Below the pieces are notes generated by a model. That model was not told the origin of the DNA, ran no database searches, and saw only the letters and a program-made list of their open reading frames with translations. Below are positions 17,446-25,690 of a DNA stretch of 64,000 nt, piece by piece. The translations under genes were made by a program, and so were the position numbers. The stretch spans positions 124,001-188,000 of the forward strand of contig JAWLHK010000007.1 of NCBI GenBank assembly GCA_041690355.1, in the 5' to 3' direction. How positions within the stretch are numbered: position 1 is the first letter of the stretch; every line of letters begins with the position of its first letter. This DNA is from JAWLHK01 sp041690355 [NCBI: bacterium]. Its GTDB lineage: Bacteria > J088 > JAWLBW01.

Positions 17446-18441
17446 TCAGGGGGCGTGGGGGTTCTGTCTGCGCTCGCGGAAGCGGGTCTCGAGCCCGAGC
17501 AGCGCAACCTGCGCTTCTTCATGCCCGGGATCGAGACGCAGAACCGTCTGGTACTCGCGCACGGCGTCTTCGAGCCGCTCCTGCTCCTGGTAGAGCAGTC
17601 CCAGATTGAAGTGGCCGTTCGGGCTCTCGGGCTGGAGGCGCACGAACGCCTCGGCGGCCGCCGTCGCGCGTGCGAAGTTACCGAGTTCGCGGCTGATTGC
17701 GGCCAGCAGGAGCCAGGCGTGGGCGTGCGCCGGGTCGAGGCGTACGACTTCTTCGAGCTCGGCCGCGCAGCGCTCGGGCTGTTCGAGCCGGCCGTGCAGG
17801 TTGGCGAGCATCATGCGGGCCGAGGTGTTCTCGGGCTGCAGATCGACGGCCCGCTGCAGCAACTCGAGCGCCTTCTCGTTCTGCTGGCGCTGTGCATAGA
17901 GCCAGCCGAGGCTGTAGAGGGAATGGCCGTCGTCGGGATTCAGCGCGAGCGCCCGCTCGAAGGCGACCGCGGCTTCTTCGTACCGCTCGAGCTTCGAGAG
18001 AACGCCCCCGAGGTTGTACCAGGCGAGCGCATTCCCGGCGTCGAGCTCGGCCGCCCGCTGCAGCAGTGTGAGGGCCGCCTTCTGATTACCCTGACGGGCA
18101 TACCAGACGCCGACGCGAAAGGCCATGCGTCCGTCGGTAGGGTTGTTGCTCAATTCAAGTTGATAGGCCTCCATGGCCTTGTCGAGATCCCCCAGATCTT
18201 CGTAGCAGGCCCCAAGCAGGGCGTGCACGCCGTTGACGTCGGGCGCGAGCCGCGCCGCCTGCTGCAACAGAGGGAGCGCCTCCGAATTCCGGCCGAGCGC
18301 GCCCAGGGCCGCCGCCTTGCCGGTCAGGGCCACGACGTTGTCGGGGTCGTCGCGCAGGGCCTGTTCAAAGTGGCCGAGCGCGTCGAGGGGACGCCCCGTG
18401 CGCATGGCCTCACGCGCCTGCTGCAGACGTTGATCGTTCAT
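17446..18441 (-). CDS. Tetratricopeptide-repeat protein
   Basis: A 331-residue protein built almost entirely of about nine 34-residue TPR units with canonical W/L-G-Y-A-P spacing (for example ALAWYNLGGVLSKLERYEEA). There is no signal peptide or membrane segment, so it is probably cytoplasmic. Such solenoids are protein-binding scaffolds and the partner cannot be inferred. GAGG lies about 7 nt before the ATG, and TACAAT about 30 nt upstream may be its promoter. It is divergent from the outer-membrane protein gene at 18582. Confidence 0.85.
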   Translation of the reverse strand: MNDQRLQQAREAMRTGRPLDALGHFEQALRDDPDNVVALTGKAAALGALGRNSEALPLLQQAARLAPDVNGVHALLGACYEDLGDLDKAMEAYQLELSNNPTDGRMAFRVGVWYARQGNQKAALTLLQRAAELDAGNALAWYNLGGVLSKLERYEEAAVAFERALALNPDDGHSLYSLGWLYAQRQQNEKALELLQRAVDLQPENTSARMMLANLHGRLEQPERCAAELEEVVRLDPAHAHAWLLLAAISRELGNFARATAAAEAFVRLQPESPNGHFNLGLLYQEQERLEDAVREYQTVLRLDPGHEEAQVALLGLETRFRERRQNPHAP

Positions 18442-18581
18442 CGCTACCTCGTGTTTGCCGTCGAACCGGATATTGTAACGAGTCTTCGCGCGGAATTCCG
18501 CTGGTTCCGACGGAACGAAAGCGCTTGAGCCCGGGGCGCTCTTTGGGTAGACTATCGCCTGGTCTGATGACAGGAATCGCT

Positions 18582-20168
18582 ATGCGCACACTCGCCCTCT
18601 GGACCGCATTTTTGCTCGCTGCCGCCGCCGCCCCCGAGGCCCGGGCGGCCGATCCGTCGCCGCCCGCTCCCGTCGAAGGGGTCGTGCTGGCCGTGCAGGA
18701 CGGCGAAATCATCGTCGATCTCGGCCGCGCCCAGGGGCTGCGCCTCGACAGCCCCCTGCAGCTGTACCGGCGCCTGGTGGTCAAGCACCCGCTGACCGGC
18801 AAGGAGCTGCAGGACCGTTTTCCCATCGGGACCGTGAAGCCGAGCGAGGTCGGCGACCGGCTCACCATCGTGCGCGGCGCCGGGGGGCTCTCACGCGCCC
18901 CCCAGCCCGGCGACTTCGTCGTCTATCGGCCCCCGGCGGCTCCTGACGCCGTGCGGCCTGCGCCGGTCGCCGCGCGCACGACGGCCCCCGACGCCGACGC
19001 GCTGGAAGGCATTCTGCGCCAGAACATGGGGAGCCCGCTCGACGCGCGCATTCAGCGGTTCGAGGGCTTTCTTCTGCGGTACCCCCGCAGTGCATTCGCC
19101 CCCGCCGTGGGGACCGAACTCGAGGCCCTGCGCCGCCTGACCGCGGGGGGGCAGCCGGCGGTTTCGCAGACACCTCAGGCCGACACGCTCGGCGTCTACT
19201 TCCGCAAGACCCGCGTGGGGGTTGCCGGGCAGCCCTTCGTCCCCTCCGTGGGACTGCGGCAGGCCGATCAGGTGCAGCACGTGCGCCTCAACGTGCGGCG
19301 GGCAGGCGATCCTGTGTACGAGAGTTTCGCCATGCACCGCAGCGGCGACGGCTACTTCTCGCGGGCCTTTCCCGCGGAATTTTCGGCTGCGGCGGGGGCC
19401 ACGGATTACTTCGTCGACGCCGTTACGCTCGATGATGCCGTCATCCCGCTCGTGGCCGGCGCCGACGCCCCCATCCGCCTGCGCCTGCAGGAAGCCCCCG
19501 TGCGCACCCCGCAGACGACGGGGCGCACGCGGGCCGAGTTTCGCGCCGAGTTCGTGGATTTCAACACGGTCGGCGCGGCCGAAGACCAGTACTCTCAGTT
19601 CGAAGGCTCGGTGCGCTACGCGGTGCAGGCGGGCGACGTTCCCCTCTTCCGCTCCTTTCACGTCGGGGCCGGCTCCATCGACGGCCACGGTGGAAACACG
19701 GAAGAGATTGACGCCGGTGCTCCTTCGGAGCGAATCGCGCTGAGCTACGGGTTCGCCGAGGGCGAGGTCGAACTGGGTTCGTGGTTCGGCGTGGCCACCC
19801 GCGTGCTCGGCGGCAATCACCATGCCACCGCCGACGGCACCGCGCGCAACGTGGGCGGAGTCGAGGGGCGGCTCCGCTTCGGCCGGTGGAACGGCACGCG
19901 GCTGATCGCCGGCGTCTCGGGAATCGTGGACCTGGGCACGCAGGCGTTCACGCAGATGCACATCGAGACCTTTCCCAGCGTACCCATCGTGACGGGTGTG
20001 ACCGTTACCGATCTTCCGGTCGCGGGGAGCACGGGCGTGCGGCTCACCGCGCAGGCGGGGTGGCGCGCTGCCGACTGGCTGTCGCTCAATCTGCTGACCG
20101 GGTGGAACGCCCGCACGATCGATCATCACGGTTACTCGCTCGGCGGCTCGCTGGGCATGGAGTGGTAA
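18582..20168 (+). CDS. Outer-membrane protein: periplasmic domains plus C-terminal beta-barrel
   Basis: A 528-residue protein. Starting at the ATG at 18582 (AGGA upstream) gives a Sec signal peptide ending EARA (about residue 22). Residues about 25-85 form a small beta domain (VEGVVLAVQDGEIIVDLG). Residues about 195-300 look like an Ig-like sandwich, and from about 310 amphipathic alternating strands continue to a terminal Trp, the usual barrel-insertion signal. No named family was recognised. The next gene starts 2 bp after its stop and has a related layout, so the two are probably expressed together. Confidence 0.72.
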   Translation: MRTLALWTAFLLAAAAAPEARAADPSPPAPVEGVVLAVQDGEIIVDLGRAQGLRLDSPLQLYRRLVVKHPLTGKELQDRFPIGTVKPSEVGDRLTIVRGAGGLSRAPQPGDFVVYRPPAAPDAVRPAPVAARTTAPDADALEGILRQNMGSPLDARIQRFEGFLLRYPRSAFAPAVGTELEALRRLTAGGQPAVSQTPQADTLGVYFRKTRVGVAGQPFVPSVGLRQADQVQHVRLNVRRAGDPVYESFAMHRSGDGYFSRAFPAEFSAAAGATDYFVDAVTLDDAVIPLVAGADAPIRLRLQEAPVRTPQTTGRTRAEFRAEFVDFNTVGAAEDQYSQFEGSVRYAVQAGDVPLFRSFHVGAGSIDGHGGNTEEIDAGAPSERIALSYGFAEGEVELGSWFGVATRVLGGNHHATADGTARNVGGVEGRLRFGRWNGTRLIAGVSGIVDLGTQAFTQMHIETFPSVPIVTGVTVTDLPVAGSTGVRLTAQAGWRAADWLSLNLLTGWNARTIDHHGYSLGGSLGMEW

Positions 20169-20170
20169 TC

Positions 20171-21340
20171 ATGCGCCGGACATTCACGCTCGCATCCCTG
20201 TTTGCCGCCGTCCTGTTTCCCCTCACCCCCGCCGCGGCCGAGACGCCGGCGCCCGCGACAGCTGCTGCTGCGGCCCAGGCGGGTATCGCTTCGCGCGTGC
20301 TGCACTGGCCGAAACTCTCGGCCCGCGCCGGCCGGCCCATTTCGCTGACCGCGCACGTCTCGGTCGACTGGAAGCTCGAGCAACTCGCGGTGGCCGCCCG
20401 CACGCGCGGCGCCGAGGCCTACGAGACGTTCCCCTTTCGCCGGGTGCAGGGGAACGAATACGCCGCCGTCATTCCCGCCCACCTCGTTCAGCCGCCGGGG
20501 CTCGAATACGCCATCGTCTCTTCGGCGGTCGACGGCTCGGGGGGCACGCAGGCGCACTTCGCCTCCCGTGAAGCGCCGCACGCTGTCAACGTATACGGCT
20601 ACAGCGATGACATGCGCGAGACCGATCGGCTTGCCGTCTGGCGCAATCACCGCTCGACGGTGGCGCTGCGCGGCAGCTTTGCCTCCATGGGGAGCCGCCG
20701 CGAGAGGCGTACCACCCAGGACCCGCTCTTTTATGCGTCAGACGAGCAGAGCGACCGCTTCTACCTGGCCGAAGCCTCGTATACATATCGGCCGCTGGCC
20801 TCGATTTATGACTTCGGCTTCGGGTTCGGCGTCATGCGCGGCGACCGCCCCGCGGTGGCGGGCACGCCCATCGCCTGGTCGGGAGATGCCGGGAGCCGTC
20901 CGGGCCTGAACTACGGCTGGAGCGACGTCAACGTCGAGCTGATTGAGTATCTGACGGTCGGGCCGCGCCTGCTGCTCGGCGCCAGCGACCGCGGATTCGT
21001 CGCAGGCGTCGGCGGGCGGGTCTTCATCGGCACGCCCGGGGGCACTCACTTCAAGATCGAAGGAGACGCCACGCAGGATATCGGCTACCGCACGACCTTT
21101 CTCTTCCACTGGACGACGCTGCCGCAGTTCCCCATGGGTCTGGGGCTCATGCTGACCAACTGGCCCTATGCCGAGGACATCAACGGCGGCAGCCGTCCAC
21201 AGGCGGCCATCATGTTCTATGACGTGGCCGTTCGCTTCGCCGAAAGCAATCTGGTCGGGGTGCGCATCGGGCGAACGAATCGATCGGAAAGCCTGAAACC
21301 CGGGATGCTGGTGGACCTGACGTTGGCGCGGGAATTCTGA
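20171..21340 (+). CDS. Second outer-membrane beta-barrel protein of the tandem pair
   Basis: A 389-residue protein. The ATG at 20171 gives a signal peptide ending PAAAE (about residue 24). An Ig-like domain (about 40-135, including LEYAIVSSAVDG) precedes a barrel of about 12 alternating strands ending in a terminal Phe. The order of sandwich then barrel, and the matching segments V.Y.S.A and T.Y.V.AV, suggest ancient duplication with its upstream neighbour, although identity is low. The function is unknown; candidates are export, adhesion or porin-like roles. Confidence 0.72.
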   Translation: MRRTFTLASLFAAVLFPLTPAAAETPAPATAAAAAQAGIASRVLHWPKLSARAGRPISLTAHVSVDWKLEQLAVAARTRGAEAYETFPFRRVQGNEYAAVIPAHLVQPPGLEYAIVSSAVDGSGGTQAHFASREAPHAVNVYGYSDDMRETDRLAVWRNHRSTVALRGSFASMGSRRERRTTQDPLFYASDEQSDRFYLAEASYTYRPLASIYDFGFGFGVMRGDRPAVAGTPIAWSGDAGSRPGLNYGWSDVNVELIEYLTVGPRLLLGASDRGFVAGVGGRVFIGTPGGTHFKIEGDATQDIGYRTTFLFHWTTLPQFPMGLGLMLTNWPYAEDINGGSRPQAAIMFYDVAVRFAESNLVGVRIGRTNRSESLKPGMLVDLTLAREF

Positions 21341-21776
21341 TCAAGTCACAAGTGACGAATTCGGTCCCCCTCCCTCACGGATGCAGTTGCAGTAGCGTTC
21401 CCCCGATGGGGGCACTGCAAGTGGGCCTCGACAATTCGGGCTCTTGTTTGCTCGGTGCTCAGCGCTCGGCGCTTGGCGTTTTGCCCGAGTGACGAGTTAC
21501 GAATCGGACCAATTTACGATTGACGATTGACGAATTCGGGCCCCCCTCCCTCACGGATGCATTTGCAGCAAGCGTTCCCCCGATGGGGGCACTGCGTAAG
21601 TGGGCCTCGACAATTCGGGCTCTTGTCTGCTCGGCGCTCAGCGCTTGGCGCTCGGCGCTACGGCCCGGCCTTGTCAGGCGCGGCGGAGCCCGCTACCCTG
21701 TAACGGATTACCGTGGCCTACCGCTTGGTAGGCAGGTGTTCCGTTTTCCTATTCGCTTTACCCTTCTGGAGGATTC
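21341..21776. repeat. 436-bp gap holding a directly duplicated repeat unit with heptamer tracts
   Basis: Two copies of a unit of about 130 bp start at 21354 and 21529 (175 bp apart). Each has gacgaattcgg, ccctccctcacggatgca, gcgttcccccgatgggggca, cctcgacaattcgggctctt, then heptamers gctcggY, gctcagc, gctYggc. Between them 21486-21534 is a run of seven 7-nt units (cgagtga, cgagtta, ..., tgacgat, tgacgaa). CCCCCgatGGGGG could form a small hairpin in each copy. No ORF is convincing. Confidence 0.8.
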
Positions 21777-22598
21777 ATGGCCAGCCTCAAAGGCAAGACC
21801 CTGTTCATCACCGGCGCCAGCCGCGGCATCGGACTCGCCATCGCCCTGCGCGCAGCGCGCGACGGCGCCAACGTGACCATCGCCGCCAAGACGACCGAAC
21901 CCGATCCGCGCATTCCGGGCACCATCTACACCGCCGCCGAAGAGGTCGACAAGGCAGGCGGGCGCGCGCTGGCCGTGGCCACCGACATCCGCTTCGAAGA
22001 CCAGGTCGAGGCCGCGGTCAAGAAGACGGTCGACACTTTCGGGGGGATCGACATTCTCATCAACAACGCCAGCGCCATCAGCCTGACCGACACGCTCGCC
22101 ACCTCGATGAAGCGCTACGACCTGATGCACCAGATCAACCTGCGCGGAACGTTTCTGTGCTCGAAGATCGCCGTGCCGCACCTGAAGAAGGCCGAGAATC
22201 CGCACATTCTCACGCTCTCGCCGCCGCTCAACATGGATCCGAAGTGGTTCGGGCCGCACGTGGCCTACACGATCGCCAAGTACGGCATGAGCATGTGCGT
22301 CTTCGGCATGGCCGAAGAGTTTCGCACCGACGGCATCGGCGTGAACGCCCTCTGGCCGCGCACGACCATCGCGACGGCGGCGGTGAAGAACCTGCTCGGC
22401 GGCGACGAGATGGTCAACGCCTCGCGCACGCCGGAGATCATGGCGGATGCGGCCTATGCCATCCTCACGAAGCCGGCGAAGGAAACCACGGGCAACTTCT
22501 TCCTCGACGAAGACGTACTGCGCAAGGACGGCGTCACCGATTTCGACAAGTACGCCGTGAGCCCGGGCAGCTCGCTCATGCCCGACCTGTTTCTCTGA
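21777..22598 (+). CDS. HSDL2-like short-chain dehydrogenase
   Basis: A 273-residue Rossmann oxidoreductase. The cofactor motif is TGASRGIG (residues 14-21), NNAS sits at about 97-100, and the catalytic YTIAK has Tyr and Lys 4 apart (about 162-166). An SPPLNM loop takes the place of the usual catalytic Ser strand, as in the hydroxysteroid dehydrogenase-like protein 2 group. GGAGG precedes the ATG by about 5 nt. The substrate is unknown, probably a lipid or fatty acyl derivative by family. A strong terminator follows. Confidence 0.88.
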   Translation: MASLKGKTLFITGASRGIGLAIALRAARDGANVTIAAKTTEPDPRIPGTIYTAAEEVDKAGGRALAVATDIRFEDQVEAAVKKTVDTFGGIDILINNASAISLTDTLATSMKRYDLMHQINLRGTFLCSKIAVPHLKKAENPHILTLSPPLNMDPKWFGPHVAYTIAKYGMSMCVFGMAEEFRTDGIGVNALWPRTTIATAAVKNLLGGDEMVNASRTPEIMADAAYAILTKPAKETTGNFFLDEDVLRKDGVTDFDKYAVSPGSSLMPDLFL

Positions 22599-22616
22599 GC
22601 GGAAATCGATTCCACG

Positions 22617-22658
22617 AAAAAACCGGCAGGCGCGCCCGCGTCTGCCGGTTTTTTTTGT
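22617..22658 (+). terminator. Strong terminator of the SDR gene
   Basis: AAAACCGGCAG pairs with CTGCCGGTTTT across a 12-nt GC-rich loop, with eight or more T residues following on the plus strand and A residues before it. Confidence 0.92.
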
Positions 22659-22779
22659 GCGCTCTACACACGCAAGGCGTACAAAGCGAAATGTACAAAG
22701 GGTATGGAGGTTTCGTTCGCGATCAACCCATCGGCGCGTGCGGCCGGGCAGTCGGGGGTGAATCTTTCACGCGGCATGG

Positions 22780-22812
22780 AAACTTTAATCATCCTGTCAA
22801 TGATTAAAGTTT
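22780..22812. repeat. AT-rich perfect inverted repeat in a 320-bp gap
   Basis: AAACTTTAATCA and TGATTAAAGTTT are exact complements around a 9-nt loop. The AT richness is unlike the rest of the window. It lies between the SDR terminator and the convergent exonuclease gene. The flanking sequence holds only unconvincing short ORFs. It could be an operator, a weak terminator or a relic of a mobile element. Confidence 0.7.
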
Positions 22813-22918
22813 TGGGTCTTTTCTTTTCATCTACTCTTTCGGTTATCCGCGCGGTAACTTGCGTGGTTGAATCGCCCTTGTCTCCATCCCCCACTCCGCC
22901 AGGGTATCGAGAGAACCC

Positions 22919-23674
22919 TTACTCGATCACAATCTCCACCGGACAATGATCCGACCCCATCACGTCACAGTGGATCGCGGCGCTCTGCAGGCGCGGGCGC
23001 AGGGAGGCCGACATGCAGAAGTAGTCGATGCGCCACCCGATGTTCCGGGCGCGCGCGTTGTTCATGTAGCTCCACCACGTGTAGTGGCCGGTCTGCCCCG
23101 GGTGCAGCTCGCGGAAGCAGTCGACGAACCCCGCTTCGACGACCTGCGTGAAGCAGGCCCGCTCTTCGGGCGTGAACCCGGCGTTCTTCTGGTTCGTCTT
23201 CGGGTTCGCCAGGTCGATCTCCGTGTGCGCGACGTTCAGGTCGCCGCAGAAGATGACCGGCTTCGTCCGCTCGAGATCCCGCAGATACGCCAGAAAGGCG
23301 CGCTCCCACTCCTGCGTCCGATAGGGCAGCCGCGCCAGGTCGCGCTGCGCGTTCGGCGTATAGACGTTCACGAGATAGAAGTCTCCGAAATCGGCCGTCT
23401 GCACGCGCCCTTCGGTGTCGGCAAGAAATTCTCCGAGCCCGGTCGTGACCGCGCGCGGTTCCACTTTCGTGAACAGCGCCGTCCCCGAATATCCCTTCTT
23501 CTCGGCCGGGTTCCAATGCGCGTGATAGCCCTCGAGTTCGAGTTCCACCTGGTGGGGATGAGCCTTCACTTCCTGCAGGCAGAGGACGTCGGGGCGGTGG
23601 GCCGCGAAGAAGTCGTGGAAACCCTTGCCGAGGATGGATCGAATGCCGTTCACGTTCCAGGAGATCAGTTTCAT
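22919..23674 (-). CDS. xth: Exonuclease III / AP endonuclease
   Basis: A 251-residue Mg2+-dependent endonuclease/exonuclease/phosphatase-fold enzyme of base-excision repair. The ATG at 23674 gives the canonical N-terminus [20 protein letters not shown] supplies the metal-binding Glu35; [16 protein letters not shown] and the terminal GSDHCPVEI carry the remaining catalytic Asp, Asn and His. It is the ExoA/Xth type with no extra domains. It is divergent from the next gene with about 130 bp between them. Confidence 0.95.
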   Translation of the reverse strand: MKLISWNVNGIRSILGKGFHDFFAAHRPDVLCLQEVKAHPHQVELELEGYHAHWNPAEKKGYSGTALFTKVEPRAVTTGLGEFLADTEGRVQTADFGDFYLVNVYTPNAQRDLARLPYRTQEWERAFLAYLRDLERTKPVIFCGDLNVAHTEIDLANPKTNQKNAGFTPEERACFTQVVEAGFVDCFRELHPGQTGHYTWWSYMNNARARNIGWRIDYFCMSASLRPRLQSAAIHCDVMGSDHCPVEIVIE

Positions 23675-23805
23675 GCCGTTCACACCTTGCAAAAGGAAAC
23701 AGGGTAGCAGCCTCGCGCCCGTGCTTCAGCTCCGAAGGCAGCGAAAGGACCGGTCGCGCCGATTTTTCAGTCGTGCAACCGGGGCGGATCGGGTATTCTG
23801 AGAGG

Positions 23806-24369
23806 ATGGTAGCCAGCAAACTGACGACTTTCGCCCAGCCTTCGGATGCGTACCGCGAACTCGCATCCCTCTCGAACGCAGCCCTCGAAGAAAAATTCCG
23901 CGCCGGCGTCGCGCCGAGCGCCGCCGACCTGACCGGTTTCGAGTTCCGCGGCTTCAACACGCCGTTCTTCGCCCGCCTGCTCGGCATTCAGAAATTCATC
24001 AAGGGGTTCTTTCTCGACGGCGAGTCGGTGCAGGGCTACAACATTCCCGTGAAGCAGAACGGCATGGACGGCCCATGGCTGCACAAGCCGAGCGCCGACA
24101 AGCCGAAGCGCTTCGGTTTCTACGACGTCTACGCGGTGCGCAAAGAAGAGCGCGACAATCTCTACCCGAATGCGCTGCTGCTCAACTACGGCGCGAGCAC
24201 GCGCAATCCGTTCTACCGCGTCGAACGGGTGCTGCGCGATTACGTCGTGCAGCCCGACCCCGAAAACCCGAACCTGCTCATCGGGAAGGCCTACCTCGCC
24301 CTCGGCCCGATTCGGATCCCGTCGAACTTCTTCATTCTCGAACGGCTGCGGGCGGCCCCGCCGGTCTGA
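23806..24369 (+). CDS. Conserved-looking protein of unknown function
   Basis: A 187-residue soluble protein with no signal peptide. Features include an aromatic-rich segment FEFRGFNTPFFARLLGI, FIKGFFLDGESVQGYN and a C-terminal FILERL. Third-position GC matches its neighbours, supporting real coding. TATTCT ends 6 nt before the ATG at 23806, suggesting leaderless initiation. rsgA follows after 8 bp, so it is probably co-transcribed with a ribosome-assembly GTPase. I do not recognise the family and infer no function. Confidence 0.65.
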   Translation: MVASKLTTFAQPSDAYRELASLSNAALEEKFRAGVAPSAADLTGFEFRGFNTPFFARLLGIQKFIKGFFLDGESVQGYNIPVKQNGMDGPWLHKPSADKPKRFGFYDVYAVRKEERDNLYPNALLLNYGASTRNPFYRVERVLRDYVVQPDPENPNLLIGKAYLALGPIRIPSNFFILERLRAAPPV

Positions 24370-24377
24370 ATCTGCCT

Positions 24378-25409
24378 ATGGCGTTGGACGCATACGGGTG
24401 GAACGAGCACTTCGCGGCGGCCTTTGCGGAACATGCCGGCGAAGGCCATGAACCCGGCCGCGTCCTGCTGCGCTACAACGAGTATTTCACGCTGGCCACG
24501 GCGCATGGCGAGCTGCTCGCCGAACTGAGCGGACGCCTGCTGCACCGCACCCGCAAGTCGGAGCGTCCCGCCGTCGGCGACTGGGTCGTCATGACCCCCT
24601 ACCTCGACGAGCGCAAGGCGGTCATTCACGCCACGCTGCCGCGCACGAGCAAGTTCTCGCGCCGGTTCAAGGGGACCGAAACGCGCGAGCAGGTCGTCGC
24701 GGCGAACATCGACACCCTCTTCATCGTCACGTCGCTCAATCAGGAGCTGAGCCCGCGGCGGCTCGAGCGGTACCTGACGACGGCGGTGCGCAGCGGCGCG
24801 CGGCCGGTGATTCTCCTCAACAAAGCCGACCTGGTTTCCGATCCGGCGCCGATGCTCGACCTCGTGCGCAGGGTGGCGCCCGAAACGCCGATCCACATGG
24901 TGAGCGCCGCCCGCGGGACGGGTCTCGACGTGCTGGCCCCCTACCTGGAGACCGGGCAGACGGTCGCGCTCGTAGGCTCCTCGGGCGTCGGCAAATCGAG
25001 CCTGATCAACACGCTTTTAGGCGAAGCGCGCCAGGCCGTGCGCGAGATCCGCGAGAGCGACAAGGGGCGCCACACGACCACCCATCGTGAACTGATTCGC
25101 CTGCCCGAAGGGGCGCTGCTCGTCGATACGCCGGGGATGATGGAGCTGCAGCTCTGGGAAGACGAGGAACCGACGGCCGAAGCCTTCACGGAGATCGAAG
25201 CGGCGGCCGAACGTTGCCGTTTTCGCGACTGCCGCCACGAAGCGGAACCGGGATGCGCCGTGCGCGAAGCCATGGAGCGCGGCGAGATTCCCCGCGCGCG
25301 CTACGACAGCTACCACCGCCTGCACGGCGAGCTGCGGGAGCTCTCGCGCAAGAAGGAAGAGAAGACCTGGAAGCAGCGCAAAGGGCACCCGGGGCGCACC
25401 GGGCGCTGA
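24378..25409 (+). CDS. rsgA: Ribosome small-subunit biogenesis GTPase
   Basis: A 343-residue circularly permuted GTPase that checks late 30S assembly. The order is OB-like domain, then G4 NKADL, G1 GSSGVGKSS, G2 region GRHTTTHRE, G3 DTPGM, then the zinc knuckle CRFRDC-H-GCAV, as expected for RsgA. The ATG at 24378 starts the homologous region; the longer frame overlaps the preceding gene. The C-terminus is basic (RKKEEKTWKQRKG), fitting rRNA contact. Confidence 0.94.
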   Translation: MALDAYGWNEHFAAAFAEHAGEGHEPGRVLLRYNEYFTLATAHGELLAELSGRLLHRTRKSERPAVGDWVVMTPYLDERKAVIHATLPRTSKFSRRFKGTETREQVVAANIDTLFIVTSLNQELSPRRLERYLTTAVRSGARPVILLNKADLVSDPAPMLDLVRRVAPETPIHMVSAARGTGLDVLAPYLETGQTVALVGSSGVGKSSLINTLLGEARQAVREIRESDKGRHTTTHRELIRLPEGALLVDTPGMMELQLWEDEEPTAEAFTEIEAAAERCRFRDCRHEAEPGCAVREAMERGEIPRARYDSYHRLHGELRELSRKKEEKTWKQRKGHPGRTGR

Positions 25410-25425
25410 GGCGCCCGGTGCGACC

Positions 25426-25453
25426 ATTCCTGATGCCTGATTCTTGATTCCTG
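25426..25453. repeat. Heptanucleotide tract (attcctg type), 4 units
   Basis: attcctg, atgcctg, attcttg, attcctg. The flanks gcgaccattcctga on the left and ctgaggc-gcaagggcga on the right are repeated around the 8-unit tract at 25575, so the tract and its flanks look duplicated. Confidence 0.85.
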
Positions 25454-25496
25454 AGGCGGCAAGGGCGAAGACCACGCTCGCTTCGATCGCTTCCCC

Positions 25497-25550
25497 CCTC
25501 CTCCTTGCGAAGGAGGAGGACCCCATGCGCCGGAAGCGCAGGGAGAGGCG
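25497..25550 (+). repeat. Two-hairpin palindromic element, copy A (divergent copy)
   Basis: Stem I is CCTCCTCCTT/AAGGAGGAGG (10 bp, loop gcg). Stem II is TGCGC/GCGCA (25526-25540). It is followed by GGGAGAGGCGG. It sits between the two attcctg tracts downstream of rsgA and is the least conserved of the four copies. Confidence 0.75.
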
Positions 25551-25574
25551 GTCATCGACGCGCCCGGCGCGACC

Positions 25575-25630
25575 ATTCCTGATTCCTGATTCCTGATTCC
25601 TGATTCCTGATTCCTGATTCCTGATTCCTG
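25575..25630. repeat. Eight perfect tandem copies of attcctg
   Basis: An uninterrupted 56-bp array of one heptamer, the purest tract in the window. It is followed at 25665-25685 by three units of a different heptamer (gcgtccg, acgtccg, aagtccg). Confidence 0.95.
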
Positions 25631-25690
25631 AGGCAGCAAGGGCGACGGCGCTCGTTCCGTACCGGCGTCCGACGTCCGAAGTCCGATGAC

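Noticed and set aside
22704-22949. An 81-codon ORF in the gap before the exonuclease gene
   Set aside because: Runs through the AT-rich palindrome and into the exonuclease 3' end, with no family likeness and uneven codon use.
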